A stretch of DNA of 64,000 bases from Zygnema cylindricum (Eukaryota; Streptophyta; Zygnematophyceae; Zygnematales; Zygnemataceae): NCBI GenBank assembly GCA_037447655.1, contig JBBHKE010001395.1:62001-126000 (forward strand). Reading direction: 5' to 3'. The stretch's first letter is position 1, and each line of letters opens with the position of its first letter. The notes below the pieces were generated by a model, which saw nothing but the letters and a program-made list of their open reading frames with translations, was not told the DNA's origin and did no database searches. Below are positions 34,275 to 45,474 of this stretch, one piece after another. The position numbers and the translations under genes were made by a program.

Positions 34275-35635
34275 TATTCTTGTTCAACTTTGGAATTAAA
34301 AAAACATCAGAGAAAGGGACTATAGATGTCTTATCATCAACGAAAACTCTCAAATCCACATATCTCACTAAATTAGGGATCACTATTCTTCCATCCCCAT
34401 ACTTTATCTCTACAATAGAGATCTTTATCATTTTGGTAAACAATGATTTTTCTCTACACATATGCATAGAGGTTGTTGACTTAATAATCCATCTTTCTCC
34501 AAGAGCTTCTCATACTCGACCGAAAGCACACTTTTGCCTCCTTGGAATCTGCGGCTCACCTCTCACCTCCAGCTCCTCGTTGAGGAGAAGTTCTCCATCG
34601 TCTTCATCAAAATTCTCTACGATAACTTGTGTTGCCACAAATGCCTTTTTCTTCCTTGCGGATGGTTTTCTAACCCGTTCCTCCTTCAATCTCAGCTTTG
34701 TCAGTTTAGTACACTCCGCCATGTAATGTCCCCTCTTCTTACAAAAATAACAAAGCCTCTTCTGAGGCCTCGATCCGGATCCGTCCGATTGATTTCCTCT
34801 TCCTCCTCCAACAAAGTTTCTATAAGGTGTTTAGAATCCTTATCCCCCCAATTAGTGCCTGCAGCCAATGCCTAAAAACTATTTCCTCCTCTCCAAATCT
34901 CAATTGTGCTTTCCCGAACCAAAATCATTCCCACAACGGAGTTCCAGATCCATCGATGATCTGGCAAGTATTAAACCATGTTAACAATGTTTTCATAATC
35001 ATCTGGGAGTTTCATCAACAAAGTCTTTAGCTTTTTTTTCTCTGTCTCCCTTTTCCCTACACTCTCCAACTCCATAAATAACCCCGCCAAGTCATTAAAA
35101 AGCCCTAACATCTTTCCCCCTTTGTACACATATGCGTGTACCTTGTAATCGGCCAGCTTCTACTGCTAAATTGTACCACTCTTTTAAAAATTGACCAGAG
35201 CCCCCACACGTCCGCCTTGTCCACATGAAGATGAGATGTAGCCACTACCTGAGTGAGACACCCAAGAATAAAATGAGTCGCCACGGTATTGTTGAATTCC
35301 CAGAATTCACTATCATTAGCCTCAAATTTCTAAACATTTGTTGCTGGAACCGATCTAGTAGCCATTGGTGTGAGTTTCTCCTTCCCCTTGTCCTTCCTTG
35401 TGTCCAACACGATGCTTTCTCCATCATCCTCTACCACTTCTACCCCCGCAGATTGACCTATGAACCGAGATCCTCCAAACCCTAGTGGAACTCCCAATTA
35501 TGCGGATGGCCGACGCACACAGCAACTCAAAATTCCCTATAGTAGTTTTGAAGCAATGCACTCCTCATCATAGTTTCCAAATAAATGAACCGTGTTCCAT
35601 TGAAAATGGGAACCCTTCAGGGTGGGCCCATAACC
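34275..35635 (-). pseudogene. Family C gag and protease remnant
   Basis: On the minus strand, 34722-34510 reads MAECTKLTKLRLKEE...IPRRQKCAFG, the linker seen in the complete element at 46434-46700. 34467-34270 continues with SMHMCREKSLFTKM and VEIKYGDGRIV (protease). The protease DSG is replaced (KSTTS). Upstream gag is full of stops. Its primer-binding site (GGTTATGGGCCCACC, minus strand) is at 35621-35635, next to the LTR at 35636. Confidence 0.82.
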
Positions 35636-36601
35636 TATAATTTTGTGACTTCCATTAGTACACAGAATGTCTAGTTTATATGAAGCCTATAGGATAACAT
35701 TTGCACTTTTGACTTTGGCAATGAATAAGTCTCATCCTGAGACTCAAAAACTCTGACCAACAACACCCTTGTGTAGCCTGGATTTCTTTGAGTCGGCAGC
35801 AAAAAGAATCACTGAAAATGCTTATCTGGGCATTAAGTTTTTGCTAACCAAAGTTAGCTTATAAATAAAAGTGCTCTCTGGGAGAGAGGCTAAAAACCTA
35901 AAAATATTCTAAGTATTAAACTCCCTCTCTAAGCGTACTACTAGTGTACTTAGCCAATCAGAAGACTGTAAGTTACAAAAAGGTACAGGTACCGCTTGTT
36001 TTTTGTACGACCATAGTATAGGATGGCCGCTCCGCTGACACGTGTCACTTCTGGAGCCGTAGTTGCTCCTCCCGCGATATCTGTTGTCCAACCAAGTATT
36101 GCCTCGTGTCATCCGCCAACATCTGCTCCGCATATCGCCAAAATGCCACTCCGATACACCGGCTCCTTTGTGAGCCGTTCGATCTGATCTGGACATTTGA
36201 TTTCGTCCGTCAAAATCAATTGTCATTTCGTAATTTCCGTGCGGTCCGGATTTCATGTATCTCGACATATTTCTATGTTCTGTTTGTCCCGTAATTAGTT
36301 AAATGAAATATATTGCGCGATACATGTTTAAATAAATACCGTACCATTAACGCTTTCTACAAGACCTACCGGATAAGGCTAACGGCCTATCCGTACGGCC
36401 GTGATCCGGAAGTTACAGGATCAAATCCAACTATTGACCGCTTATCTTTTGCAGGGAATTAAAACTTCTCTTCTATCTTTCTATCTGTCTCCTAGCCTGT
36501 TTGGGGCTGCCATAGCTGCTAGCAAGTCCTTAGTGTTTACGACAAGTATGGGGGCTGCAGTAAGACTAAGAGAGTAAGACTATCAAATTCCTTTTTCAAC
36601 A
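35636..36601 (-). repeat. Family C 5' LTR
   Basis: Minus-oriented LTR (966 bp), element-sense TGTTGAAAAAGG to AAAATTATA (terminal TA instead of CA). It is a different subfamily from 31436-32317, so the two need not have been one element. It carries an antisense tRNA-like unit at 36361-36450 and a CACGTGTC box. Confidence 0.8.
36361..36450 (+). other. tRNA-like pol III unit
   Basis: A D-arm-like ACCGGATAAGGC, a B-box-like GGATCAAATCC and a TTTT run at 36447-36450 follow in order, antisense to the LTR. Confidence 0.6.
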
Positions 36602-36960
36602 AGTTCTCTATTCTAACTGAATACGCGGAACGTCGAACAACGTTTACAGAGTTATTACGAAAATAAAGGCAAACACGTATTTTGGTCGTTCTACTATGAA
36701 CTTTTAGCATAGATATTAAGGTAAATGTTCACACTGACGACGATGTTGTCAACGGACGAGAGTTATGGGAACGGATTTTTTTCTATGATTGAGTCTTTTA
36801 ATTTAGTGCAATTTCACGTGCGAGCGCGAGTCTTTTAAATCATAAAATCTACCTTTTTACTTTAAAATTGCAATTTTGCACGGTCGGAAGTCGTTTCTAC
36901 TCCACACTATTTAACACCTACCTATATTAGAATGTTGTTTCGCTAATTAAATCTTACCTT
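36602..36960. repeat. Spacer with second copy of the 6516-6625 repeat
   Basis: 36851-36960 matches 6516-6625 and stops exactly at the LTR that starts at 36961. The first 250 bases show no recognisable feature. Confidence 0.6.
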
Positions 36961-37828
36961 TGTAACTTTGAGACCTCCATAGGTCCTCAGAGTAGGCAGC
37001 TCACACGAAGCCTCTAAGTTTACCCTAACCCCTTTGTGTTTCAACTAGAATAATGCCACCCTGACAGACAAAAACTCCGACCACCTTTACCCCTATAAAG
37101 GCAAGACTCCCTTGTGTCTATAGCAAAAAGAATCTTTGAATTTGCTCCCCTGAGCAGTAAGTTATGAAGGGTCAAATTTGACCTTTTGTACTGAAGCTTT
37201 GTGGGAGAGAGGGTCCAATCTATCAATTTTTTCTAAATCAAATCTCTCTAAAGTCTATCTACAGAAGTACGACACCAATCATAATAGTTTATCGTACAAA
37301 AAGGTACACGTGCCTATGTACTTTCTGTACGGCCATCGTACTACATGGCCAACAAGTCGACACATGTCATTTTTGGATTCGTTCTTGGAATCCCCAGAGA
37401 TGCCGTAATCCAATGTGATTGTGCCACGTGGCGATTGATGTGATGTCGACAACAAACCGCCGAAAAACCGATTTCGCAATCTCGGCATGATTCCTGGCCG
37501 TCCGATTAAGCCGGATTACAATCGTGGCCTTCATAAATACTTGCGCACTATTTGTTTCGCCTTGGAAACAAAATGCGCGGTATCCGTTTCGGATGACACG
37601 TACGCCGTACATTACAAAATGTATTTATATCTAATTATCCCGTTGAATGAAATAACCTACGTGTTAACATTTAAATAACTACTTAACCCTATGTGATATA
37701 TCTCTGGTTTAGACTAGTGGGCTAAGGCTACCAACTACCGACTATCTTGTTGGACGGCAGGTACTGGGTTCAAATCTTGGGTCCGACAAGTTCATTTTGG
37801 TAAAATCTACCAACCTAATATCTGTCCC
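36961..37828 (-). repeat. Family C LTR, truncated at its 5' end
   Basis: Minus-oriented. The element-sense end is TCTCAAAGTTACA (36961 side). The element-sense start is missing: after GGGACAGATATTATG (complement, near 37814-37828) the sequence switches directly into RNase H. It carries the GCCACGTGGC box near 37430 and the GAAACAAA/TTTGTTTC hairpin near 37543-37580. Confidence 0.8.
37706..37798 (+). other. tRNA-like pol III unit (best A box)
   Basis: TAGACTAGTGGG at 37710-37721 matches 11 of 12 A-box positions. GGTTCAAATCT is the B box and TTTT is at 37795-37798. The T-arm-like hairpin lies inside a 10-bp stem, CTTGTTGGAC with GTCCGACAAG. Confidence 0.72.
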
Positions 37829-38058
37829 TTTTTACTATCTGGTTTATACTACAAACTGATTATCTTGTTTTCTACTTTCTCCCTAACAAAGCTAGGTCTA
37901 ATATCCATGTGATTGTGTTTAAACTGATGTTTAGGATTGGCATAAATGGCAATGACAGCCTGATTATCACAAATCACTTTTTGGACACCACTCTTAAGAT
38001 GACCAAGCTCACCAAGCAAAGACTAGACCCACATTATTTCTTTTACAACAGAGCAAGA
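37829..38058 (-). pseudogene. RNase H fragment of family C
   Basis: The minus-strand translation resembles 52060-52290 (RNase H with KHHFKAKHMDIRLSFVREK-type sequence, then YKPDSEMV). It is cut on both sides by LTR sequence: 37828 by the truncated LTR and 38059 by a TGTAGAAATTAATGG LTR head. Confidence 0.7.
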
Positions 38059-39029
38059 TGTAGAAATTAATGGTCAATTTTAAGTATTTTCTAGGTCTAA
38101 ATAGAAATATAGAAAGAAGCCGAGGCAGTCTACCTCTAACTTCTCTCTCCAACTCTCAAACTTGTCGCAGTCACTGAGAAATTGGAGAGGGAGCTAGAGC
38201 CATTTTGTACAGAAGCTCTCTGGGAGACAAGGTCTTATCTACCAAATTTTTCAAAGTCCTATCTCTCTCTAAAACTCTATCTACTGACGAACGGCACCAA
38301 TCATATTACTATACTGTACAGAAAGGTACAGCTGCCGGTGTACATTATGTATGAATATTGTACGACCTTACCAAAATGTCGACACGTGTATTTTCAGGCT
38401 TCATTTCCGTAATACTTGAAGATGCCGAAATCCAATGTCGTGGTGCCACGTGTCATCCGATAAGGCGGTGACTGTAAACCGCAGAAATTTTCTTCCGCTA
38501 TCTCGGCATTCTTTCCAGCCGTCCGATTGAATGCCGATTTCAATCATAGCCGTCATAAATATTTGCGATGTATTTGTTTCACTATCGAAACAAATGCGCG
38601 GTACTTATTTATTCTCCTTACTCGTAATCCGTACTTTTCATAACTGACTCTTTGTATCCCGTATATAGTTTCCGTTAAATGTATTAGCCTGTATGTTAAC
38701 GTTTATATATTTATTAAACTCTATATTGTCTACCACTAATCTTAGACTAAATGGATGAGGCTACTGGCTACCGGCGGCATTACCTATCCGTAGGTACCAG
38801 GATCAAATCCTCTAGGCGACAACTTTCCTTTTAGTAAATCAACTACTTTACTACCTCGTAAATCTCTGTATAGCATAGGCAGCCATTGCACTATCTTCCT
38901 CTCCAACTTCTCAGTGACAACAACAAATGTGGGAGTTGGAGAGAGAAGTTGGAGACAGACTGCCTCGGCTTCTTTTTCTGCACTTTATTTTAGACCTAGA
39001 AAATACTAAAAAAACCATCAATTTTAACA
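38059..39029 (-). repeat. Composite LTR with inverted head
   Basis: 38880-39029 is the normal minus-oriented LTR head. 38059-38205 is a plus-oriented copy of the same head (TGTAGAAATTAATGG, GTATTTTCTAGGTCT, GAGGCAGTCT, CTCCAACTCTCAAACTTGTC). Between them is minus-oriented LTR body that lacks its last roughly 250 bases. The result begins with TG, ends with CA and could fold into a long hairpin. It borders RNase H sequence on both sides. Confidence 0.72.
38742..38832 (+). other. tRNA-like pol III unit
   Basis: TAGACTAAATGG (A-box-like), GGATCAAATCC (B-box-like) and TTTT at 38829-38832, antisense to the LTR body. Confidence 0.62.
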
Positions 39030-39428
39030 CTCCCCTTATTTTCTAGTCACTCTTTAATTTCAGACCACACTTCTCTTGGCAGAAAATTCGCTTAGGGGAA
39101 GGCACAGGTTTGGTCATCATATCTGCTACCATCTCGCTATCAGGTCGGTACTCTAAACTGATTATTTTGTTTTCTACTTTCTCTCTAACAAAGCTGAGTC
39201 TAATGTCCATGTGTTTGGCTTTAAAATGATGTTTAGGATTGGCAGAAATAGCGATCGCTGCCTGATTATCACAAAAAAAAATCTACACACCTCTTTAAAG
39301 TGACCAAGCTCACCAAACAAAGTCTCGACCCACATCAATTCTTTTACACCAAAGCAAGATGCCATATACTCAGCCTCCATGGTGGACTGGGCAATAACCT
39401 TTTGCTATTTACTACTCTAACAGCAAGC
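39030..39428 (-). pseudogene. Family C RNase H tail fused to family B
   Basis: 39380-39174 gives MEAEYMASCFGVKELMWVE and continues, with a frame change in an A-run near 39280, through NPKHHFKAKHMD-like sequence to a polypurine tract (AATAAGGGGAG) at the LTR. On the other side the RNase H reading stops near 39428, where the sequence becomes family B protease. The two families are joined without an LTR between them. Confidence 0.75.
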
Positions 39429-40745
39429 CCCTCACCCACATGAATTTCCCTCGGCAATAAATGATCCCCCTCTCACTCTTGGTATCCTTACTCTTAACTT
39501 AAATAAATTCCCTTCCGCTATTCCTTCATCTTTTACTCTACCCGTGCTCTCTTCAATAATCTCACACTTATACTTCTCTTTAAATACAACTTTATGTCCA
39601 AACTTCACGGCATGGATCACACTAAATAAATTTTTCTTTAATTGCGGAGTATAAAACACATTTTTCAAAGTGACTCGGTTTATACCTCTACCCGTGGGTA
39701 AATCTACTCTCACATCACCCTCCATATTTACCTCTAAAGACTCATTATTAGCAACAATAATTCTTTTTGGTGTATCCAATTTAGTGAGAGTTACAAACAA
39801 CGACTTTTCATTACACATATGATGCGTTGCTCCCGAGTCTACAATCCAATCACTTGAACTTCCCTTCTTCTCCACGAGATTTGCTTGTTGAAGTTCCACG
39901 GTCATCGCGTTGCCTTTCTTGTGTTTGCACTCATACGTTCGATGACCCTCCTTTCCGCAATTGTAGCATGTCGTTGAGCTCCCTCCCTTCGGCCTCTCAT
40001 TTGCCTTCTTCGATAGTCGGTAATTCTTCGCTATGTGACCCGCTTTGCCGCAATTGTAGCACTTCCTCATAGTAGTGCTCTTGCATCCTTTTGTGAAAAG
40101 CGCCGAATCTCCCGACTCCTCACTTTCTCCATGCTTGAGGTCGAGCTCCTCTTGTAGTAGCCGACTTACGACGTACTCCAAATTTAACTTCTCTTGTGAT
40201 TTTAACGCCGTCACGAGCATTTTATATTCACTTGGGAGGCTCCTCAATAACGTAAGCACGAGGTCTTCTTCGTCTTGTTTCTTTCCGACCGCCGTTAGTT
40301 GCTCCGCAAGCTCCTTAAGTCGATTCACGTGCGTTTGAATCGAGTCCGTCTCCTTCATCTTAAAGGTGGCAAGTTTCTCCTGTAATTGCAACACATTTGC
40401 CGTTCCACTATCTTCATACACCTTGAGCAAGGTGTCCCACATCCCCTTTGCCGAATCGCATCCTAAAATGTGGGATACTTGAGTGTCGTCAAGACTCAAC
40501 AAAATGTAACCTTTGGCCTCTTCCTCCTTTCCTTGCCACACCACAAGCTCGTCTTGTGCCGCCGGTGCCGGGTCGGTTCCATCAACATGTCCCCATAGTT
40601 TCTTCATCTTGAGCACTTGCTTAATTTTCGCTTTCCATATGTGGAAATTTGCTCCAGCAAACTTGGAGAACTTCATGGCTTCGTTCGCTCCGATACCATG
40701 TTGAATTTTGTGGGCCTCACTCATCTTGCAACAATCTAGCTTCAC
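39429..40745 (-). CDS. Family B gag-protease frame
   Basis: A 437-codon open frame encodes copia gag (MKFSKFAGANFHIWKAKIKQ, LWGHVDGTDP, LRSLPSEYKMLVTAL), two zinc knuckles and a protease. The first knuckle, CYNCGKAGHIAKNYR, has lost its last Cys; the second, CYNCGKEGHRTYEC, is complete. The protease signature WIVDSGATHHMCNEK is intact. The frame begins inside the LTR and reads through the primer-binding site, with likely starts at 40721 or 40682. The element is cut after the protease by fusion to family C RNase H near 39429, so integrase and RT are missing and the copy is non-autonomous. Confidence 0.85.
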
Positions 40746-41485
40746 AAAGCAAAAACTCTCTCACAGGTCACTCAAGAATCTTCCGAAGCCACAAAGAATT
40801 CACTCACAAAGTAAAAGCACACTTGCTCAAATTTTCCTCACAAGAAGAATCACTTTATTATCTCCAAGTTCTCTTTACAAGGCTTCACTTATCTTTGTAT
40901 CTCAACTCACACAGAGTTACAATGCTTTCTCACTATAGGGACTCTTACTATCTCTTCAACTATGGTCACAACCAATTCTCCAATTGTATTGATTTGTCTA
41001 CTTCTCCTACTTCATATATACTCTTTTCTACTCTACCCTTCTAGACATTCTAGACATTTCTAGCTCTAACTTATTGACAACTGTACTTCTCGTGGCTCTC
41101 CACGTCACAAGAACCTACTAGACATGTCCCCGAAACTCGTGGCTCTCCACGTCACAAGAACCTACTAGACATGTCCCCGAAACTCCAAGGAAACACTTAG
41201 GAACCACCTCGGAAAAGTCCATACCGTTTCCTGTGGAACCTTCTAGAAGCTTCTGCTTTGCACGCCTGTAACTTTTGATCTACGTATCCAAATCTTGCTC
41301 TCTATAGCTCGTTCGAAAGCTCTTTCTCTGTAAATAAAGATCGTCTGGTCGCGTGCTCGATTTAACCATTTAACAAGAAAGTTATTCCACTTTGCACTTC
41401 TGCACTGTGCTTCTCCATTGCGCCACTGCGCTCTCTCCCTTTAATGCACTATCTTCTGAACTAACTTAGGATTACTTTCTCAACA
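40699..41485 (-). repeat. Family B 5' LTR
   Basis: 787 bp with TG...CA ends (element-sense TGTTGAGAAAGTAATCC to AAAATTCAACA). The primer-binding site TGGTATCGGAGC follows directly, matching the initiator tRNA-Met 3' end at all but one position. A direct repeat of about 60 bases (CTCGTGGCTCTCCACGTCAC core) occurs at 41091 and 41140. It interrupts a family C LTR whose remainder starts at 41486 with CTATT. Confidence 0.82.
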
Positions 41486-41814
41486 CTATTATGATTGGTG
41501 CCGTACTTCAGTAGATAGATTTTTAGAGAGAGATAGGACTTAGAAAAATTTTATAGATTGGATCCTCTCTCCCAGTGAGCTTCTGTACAAAAGGTCAACT
41601 TTGATCCTTCATAACTTACTGCTCAAGAAGAAAATTCAGAGATTTTTTTTGCTATCGACTTAGGGGAGTCTTGCCTTCACAGAGGTGAAGGTAGTTGGAG
41701 TTTTTATCTGCCAAGGTGGTAGTTATTCTTGCTGAAACACAAAAAGGTCAGGGTTATCCTAGAGGCGTCGTGTGAGCTGCCTATTCTGAGGTCCTATGAA
41801 GGTCTCACAGTTGC
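41486..41814 (+). repeat. Partial 5' LTR
   Basis: Matches the end of the 3' LTR 52376-53382 (TCAGTAGATAGA, GACTTAGAAAAATTTTATAG, leader hairpins, terminal GTTGCA). The leader stem here is CTTCAC with GTGAAG. The primer-binding site GGTTATGGGCCCACC follows at 41815. Confidence 0.85.
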
Positions 41815-44587
41815 AGGTTATGGGCCCACCATTTAGGGTGCCCATATTCAATTGAGCTGGCTTCATATATTGGGAAAGTATGATGACGAGAGCTCTATGT
41901 GAGAAATGGTTTTTGGGAATAGTGAGTGGACGGGTGAGGCGTCCATCCAGTCTTGGGATACCTCCAGGGTTTACAGGAGGCAGATTCACTAAAAATGCAG
42001 ATCCATCTTCAACGAGAGGAGAAAAAGGAACGAGAAGTGGTGGACAAAGGAAAGGAGAAGGAGACGACCACACCAATAGCAACTAGTTCAGCATTCATGT
42101 CACTCATGCGAGGAACGAGGAGAATGATACTGATAAATGGGACTTCAACAATATGGCGGCAAAGCACTTCATCCTCCGTCATCTTACTTAAGGTCTTGCA
42201 TGTCGTCCTTTGTAGGTAGAAAGGGCATCCGATCTTTCGATGGCTCTCATAGAGATGTACCGAAGTGGTACGATTCAGCAATAACAGTTGGATGATCTGA
42301 AAGTTAATGAGTATATATACAAAAGGGAAAAGATGTTAGATTTTTACAATGAGCTTGCCACACTTTTCATGGAACTAGAGAGTGCTGGAAAAGTATTTAG
42401 TGAAAAGGAAAAATTCAACTGTTTACTGATGAAGTTGCCTGATGAGTTTGAGAACATAGTCAACCGTGTGCAGGACTTGGCGGACTCAAGGTGGATATGG
42501 AATTCAGTGGTAGGGATGATTCTCGTTCGGGAGAATACATTTGAGATCCGAAGGGGAGGAAAGAGTGGGCAAGCTTTCGCAGCTGGGACCGGTTAAAGTA
42601 ATAATGATTCTAGAAAACAGGATGGAAATTATTGAGGGGAGGGGCTAAAAAATCAGACCGAGGAGTTCGGACCAAGGACTCCCAAGGGTTTGTGCCATTT
42701 TTGTTAAAAACCCGGGCACTATATGGCTGAATGCACTAAGTTAACCAAGCTGCGGTTAAAGGAGGGGCAGACCGGTGGACCCCCGAGAGGAAAAAAAAAG
42801 GCCCTTGTGAGACAGGTACATGAGGCGGAATCCGAGGATGAGGACGATGAACTCCTATTGGATGAGGAGTTGGAAGCGAAAAATGAGGTCGAAATTCCAC
42901 GAAAGCAGAAATGTGCTTTCGTTGGATTGAAAGGTGAAGCAGGCTGGATTGTAGATTCATGAGCATCCATGCACATGTGTAAAGATAAACACTTGTTCAC
43001 TAAGATAAGAAAGATTCCCACCGTAGAGATAGAGTACGGGGATGGGAGAATAGTCACTACTACTCTTGTAGGATCGGTATATCTAAAAGTGTTAGTAGAA
43101 GGAAAGACATCCATAGTTACATTCTCCGATGTATTGTTTATTCCAGAGCTGAACAAAAACATCATCTCTACGTCTGTATTAGCTGATAAGGGTTTTGATA
43201 GTAGCACTAGGAAATGAATCTTTACTGTTAGTTTTGAGGAAGAAGTTTATTTCACTGCTGAAAAAGGTAGCCAACGGATGTTTAGGCTGATTTTAAGCAA
43301 TGAAAAGAAGAAACTTTATTATGTTAGTGTTCATGATATAATGTTGTGGCATAAGAGGCTTGGGCATGTGAATCTAGATAAGTTAAGAGAGATGAAAAAG
43401 ATGGGAGTAGTCGAATGGATTCAGTTCGGTGAAAGTGAAAATCTAAATGATTGTAGTGGATGTGCTCAAGGTAAAGCACACAGGTTACCCTTCCCAAAAA
43501 CTGCCACCTATAAGGGAGAAAAGATTCTAGATTTAGTACACACACATATTTGGGGGTCGCCAAAGTGCCATCAACCGGGGGGAAGAGATTTATGATGACT
43601 ATCACGGATGATTGGTCTCGGTATTCTAGGGTGATTTTTTTGAAAAATAAGTCAGATGCTCAAGAATGTTTTAAACAATATAAAGCATGGAGTTAAAAAT
43701 GCCATGAAACCTCAATCAAGAGAGTAAAGAGTGACAATGGTGGAGAGTATAGCTCTTACCAGTTTGAGGATTCTTTTAGAGAAGATGGAGTGCAACACCA
43801 AAAGATAGTTCGTGAAAATCCTGAGCATAATGGTGTAGCTGAAAGATTAAATACACACTGAGTGATAGTAATAGGAGTATGCTGTCAGATAAGAAGATAG
43901 GAAAGAAGTTTTGGGGCCGATGCAATGAACTGTGCAAATTATCTCAAGAATAGAGTTCTTACTTCAACAGTAAAAGGCCAAACACCGTATGAGAGATGGA
44001 CAGGCCAAAAACCAGATGTTTCACACTTAAAGGTTTTCGATAGTCAAGTGTTCAATTTAGACACAGATCGGTCAAACTGGAAGTTTACCTCAAAGGAAAA
44101 CCAGGATATCTACTAGATATGATGAAGATGTAAAAGGATATAGAGTCTATGATCTCAAAAGAGAGGATATTATCCTAGTGAAGCACCTAGTGGTTATGGA
44201 TGAAGGAAAATCTATAGATCCCTTTAAGCATACAAAGATAGTCAAAATCAGATTTGAGTCAGAAAATTCTGATGACTTTGAGCTTCCTAACTATCCAGGA
44301 TTTCAAGAAGATGATGATCTTGCAGGTACGAATCAGATTAAGGAGGACTCAAATGTGGAACCCCTAGTATTAACTCCAACCGAAGCAGAAGACATGGTGG
44401 AAATCGACCCGAAATCAAGGAATAGGGGAGAAGTAGAAACTGTTCGGAAAAATCCTAGAGAGCAAACTATTCCAGCAACCAAGTTTGAGGGAGGAAGAAG
44501 AAGCAGCAAAAGACTGCAAGAGAGACAAGTTAACAATAAGGTAAACAAACTCTCTCACCCCGATGAACCTCAAACTTACAATGAGGC
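41815..44587 (+). pseudogene. gag-protease-integrase of the interrupted element
   Basis: Gag pieces at 41820-42180 and 42288-42596 (LLMKLPDEFENIVNRVQDL, GMILVRENTFEIRRG). Linker and protease at 42723-43217, with WIVDS followed by TGA where GAS is expected. Integrase zinc region HKRLGHVNLDKL ... CSGCAQGK at 43347-43485. Core fragments RVKSDNGGEY and NGVAERLN near 43720-43850. C-terminal part to EGGRRSSKRLQERQ (44178-44587). The frame is broken at least six times. Confidence 0.87.
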
Positions 44588-45474
44588 TGTTGCAAAGAGG
44601 TAATTAATAGTTCACTTCCCTATTTTAGTTTTGTTTTAAAGAAAGAGAGTGAGGATCAAAGGCGCGCCATGGCTGCCGCGATATTTAGAAAGTGGCAGTT
44701 TTTGCAGTTAAGGGTATTTTGGCTAAAATGATGCCTAGGTCTAGATTTGAACCTGTGACCTCTAGATTCTCTGTCTAACGCCTTAACCATTAAGGCGTTA
44801 CGAAACGATACAGGTGACGGGTTTCATAAATATATAAACATTAACAAACAGCTAATTAACAGCAGACTAACCAAAAGGAGCAATTTCTGCATGTACGCGA
44901 ATCTGAACCGTGTAAAATATGTTTTGATCGGACGGCCGGCATTATAGCCGCCACGCGAAGTGAGCTTTTTGGCGGCATACGGATATAGCGTCACGCGGTG
45001 CCACGTGGCGCCACATTATTTGATACCGGAGAAGATGGGAGGAGGAACCATGGCTTCCGATATGACAGGTCTCACCTTGTAGACCTTGTTGTACAATGGT
45101 TGTACAATAAGTACATCGCCCATTGTACCTTCTTGTACTTTATAGTGTTCCTATTGGACTAGGGTTTAATAGTAGGTAGTCGTGAGTAGGCAGACCGAGA
45201 CTTAGTAATATTTAGGTACCTCTCTCTCTAAGAGAGCTTGTAACTATAAAGGTCATCTTTGACCAGCCATAACTTACTGCTCGGGTGAGCAAATTCAGTG
45301 ATTCTTTTTGCGTTTGACGCAAGGGAGTCTTCTCCTCACAAGGGTGAGAGTGGTTAGAATATTTGTGTGCCTGGGCGGCGCTTATTCAGCGGGAAAGTAG
45401 AAGGGGCAAATATTATCCTAGAGGCTTTACATAGGTTGCTCATTCTGTGGGTCAATGGAGACCACAGAATTTCA
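44588..45474 (+). repeat. 5' LTR of the nested element
   Basis: 887 bp, TGTTGCAAAGAGG to GAATTTCA. Features in order: an antisense tRNA-like unit (44725-44805), the perfect box GCCACGTGGC near 45001, a TATA-like CTATAAAGG near 45245 followed at once by GGTCATCTTTGACC, leader hairpins near 45317-45352, and an ATG at 45455 inside the LTR in frame with gag. Confidence 0.93.
44725..44805 (-). other. tRNA-like pol III unit
   Basis: On the minus strand a perfect D-arm-like hairpin of 11-bp arms (TAACGCCTTAA, TGG, complement), then GGTTCAAATCT inside an AGGTC/GACCT stem, then TTTT at 44725-44728. It resembles tRNA-Leu/Ser D-arm sequence but has no acceptor stem. Confidence 0.66.

Noticed and set aside
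34247-34726. Plus-strand open frame of 159 codons
   Set aside because: It is antisense to the gag-protease linker of a minus-strand family C remnant.
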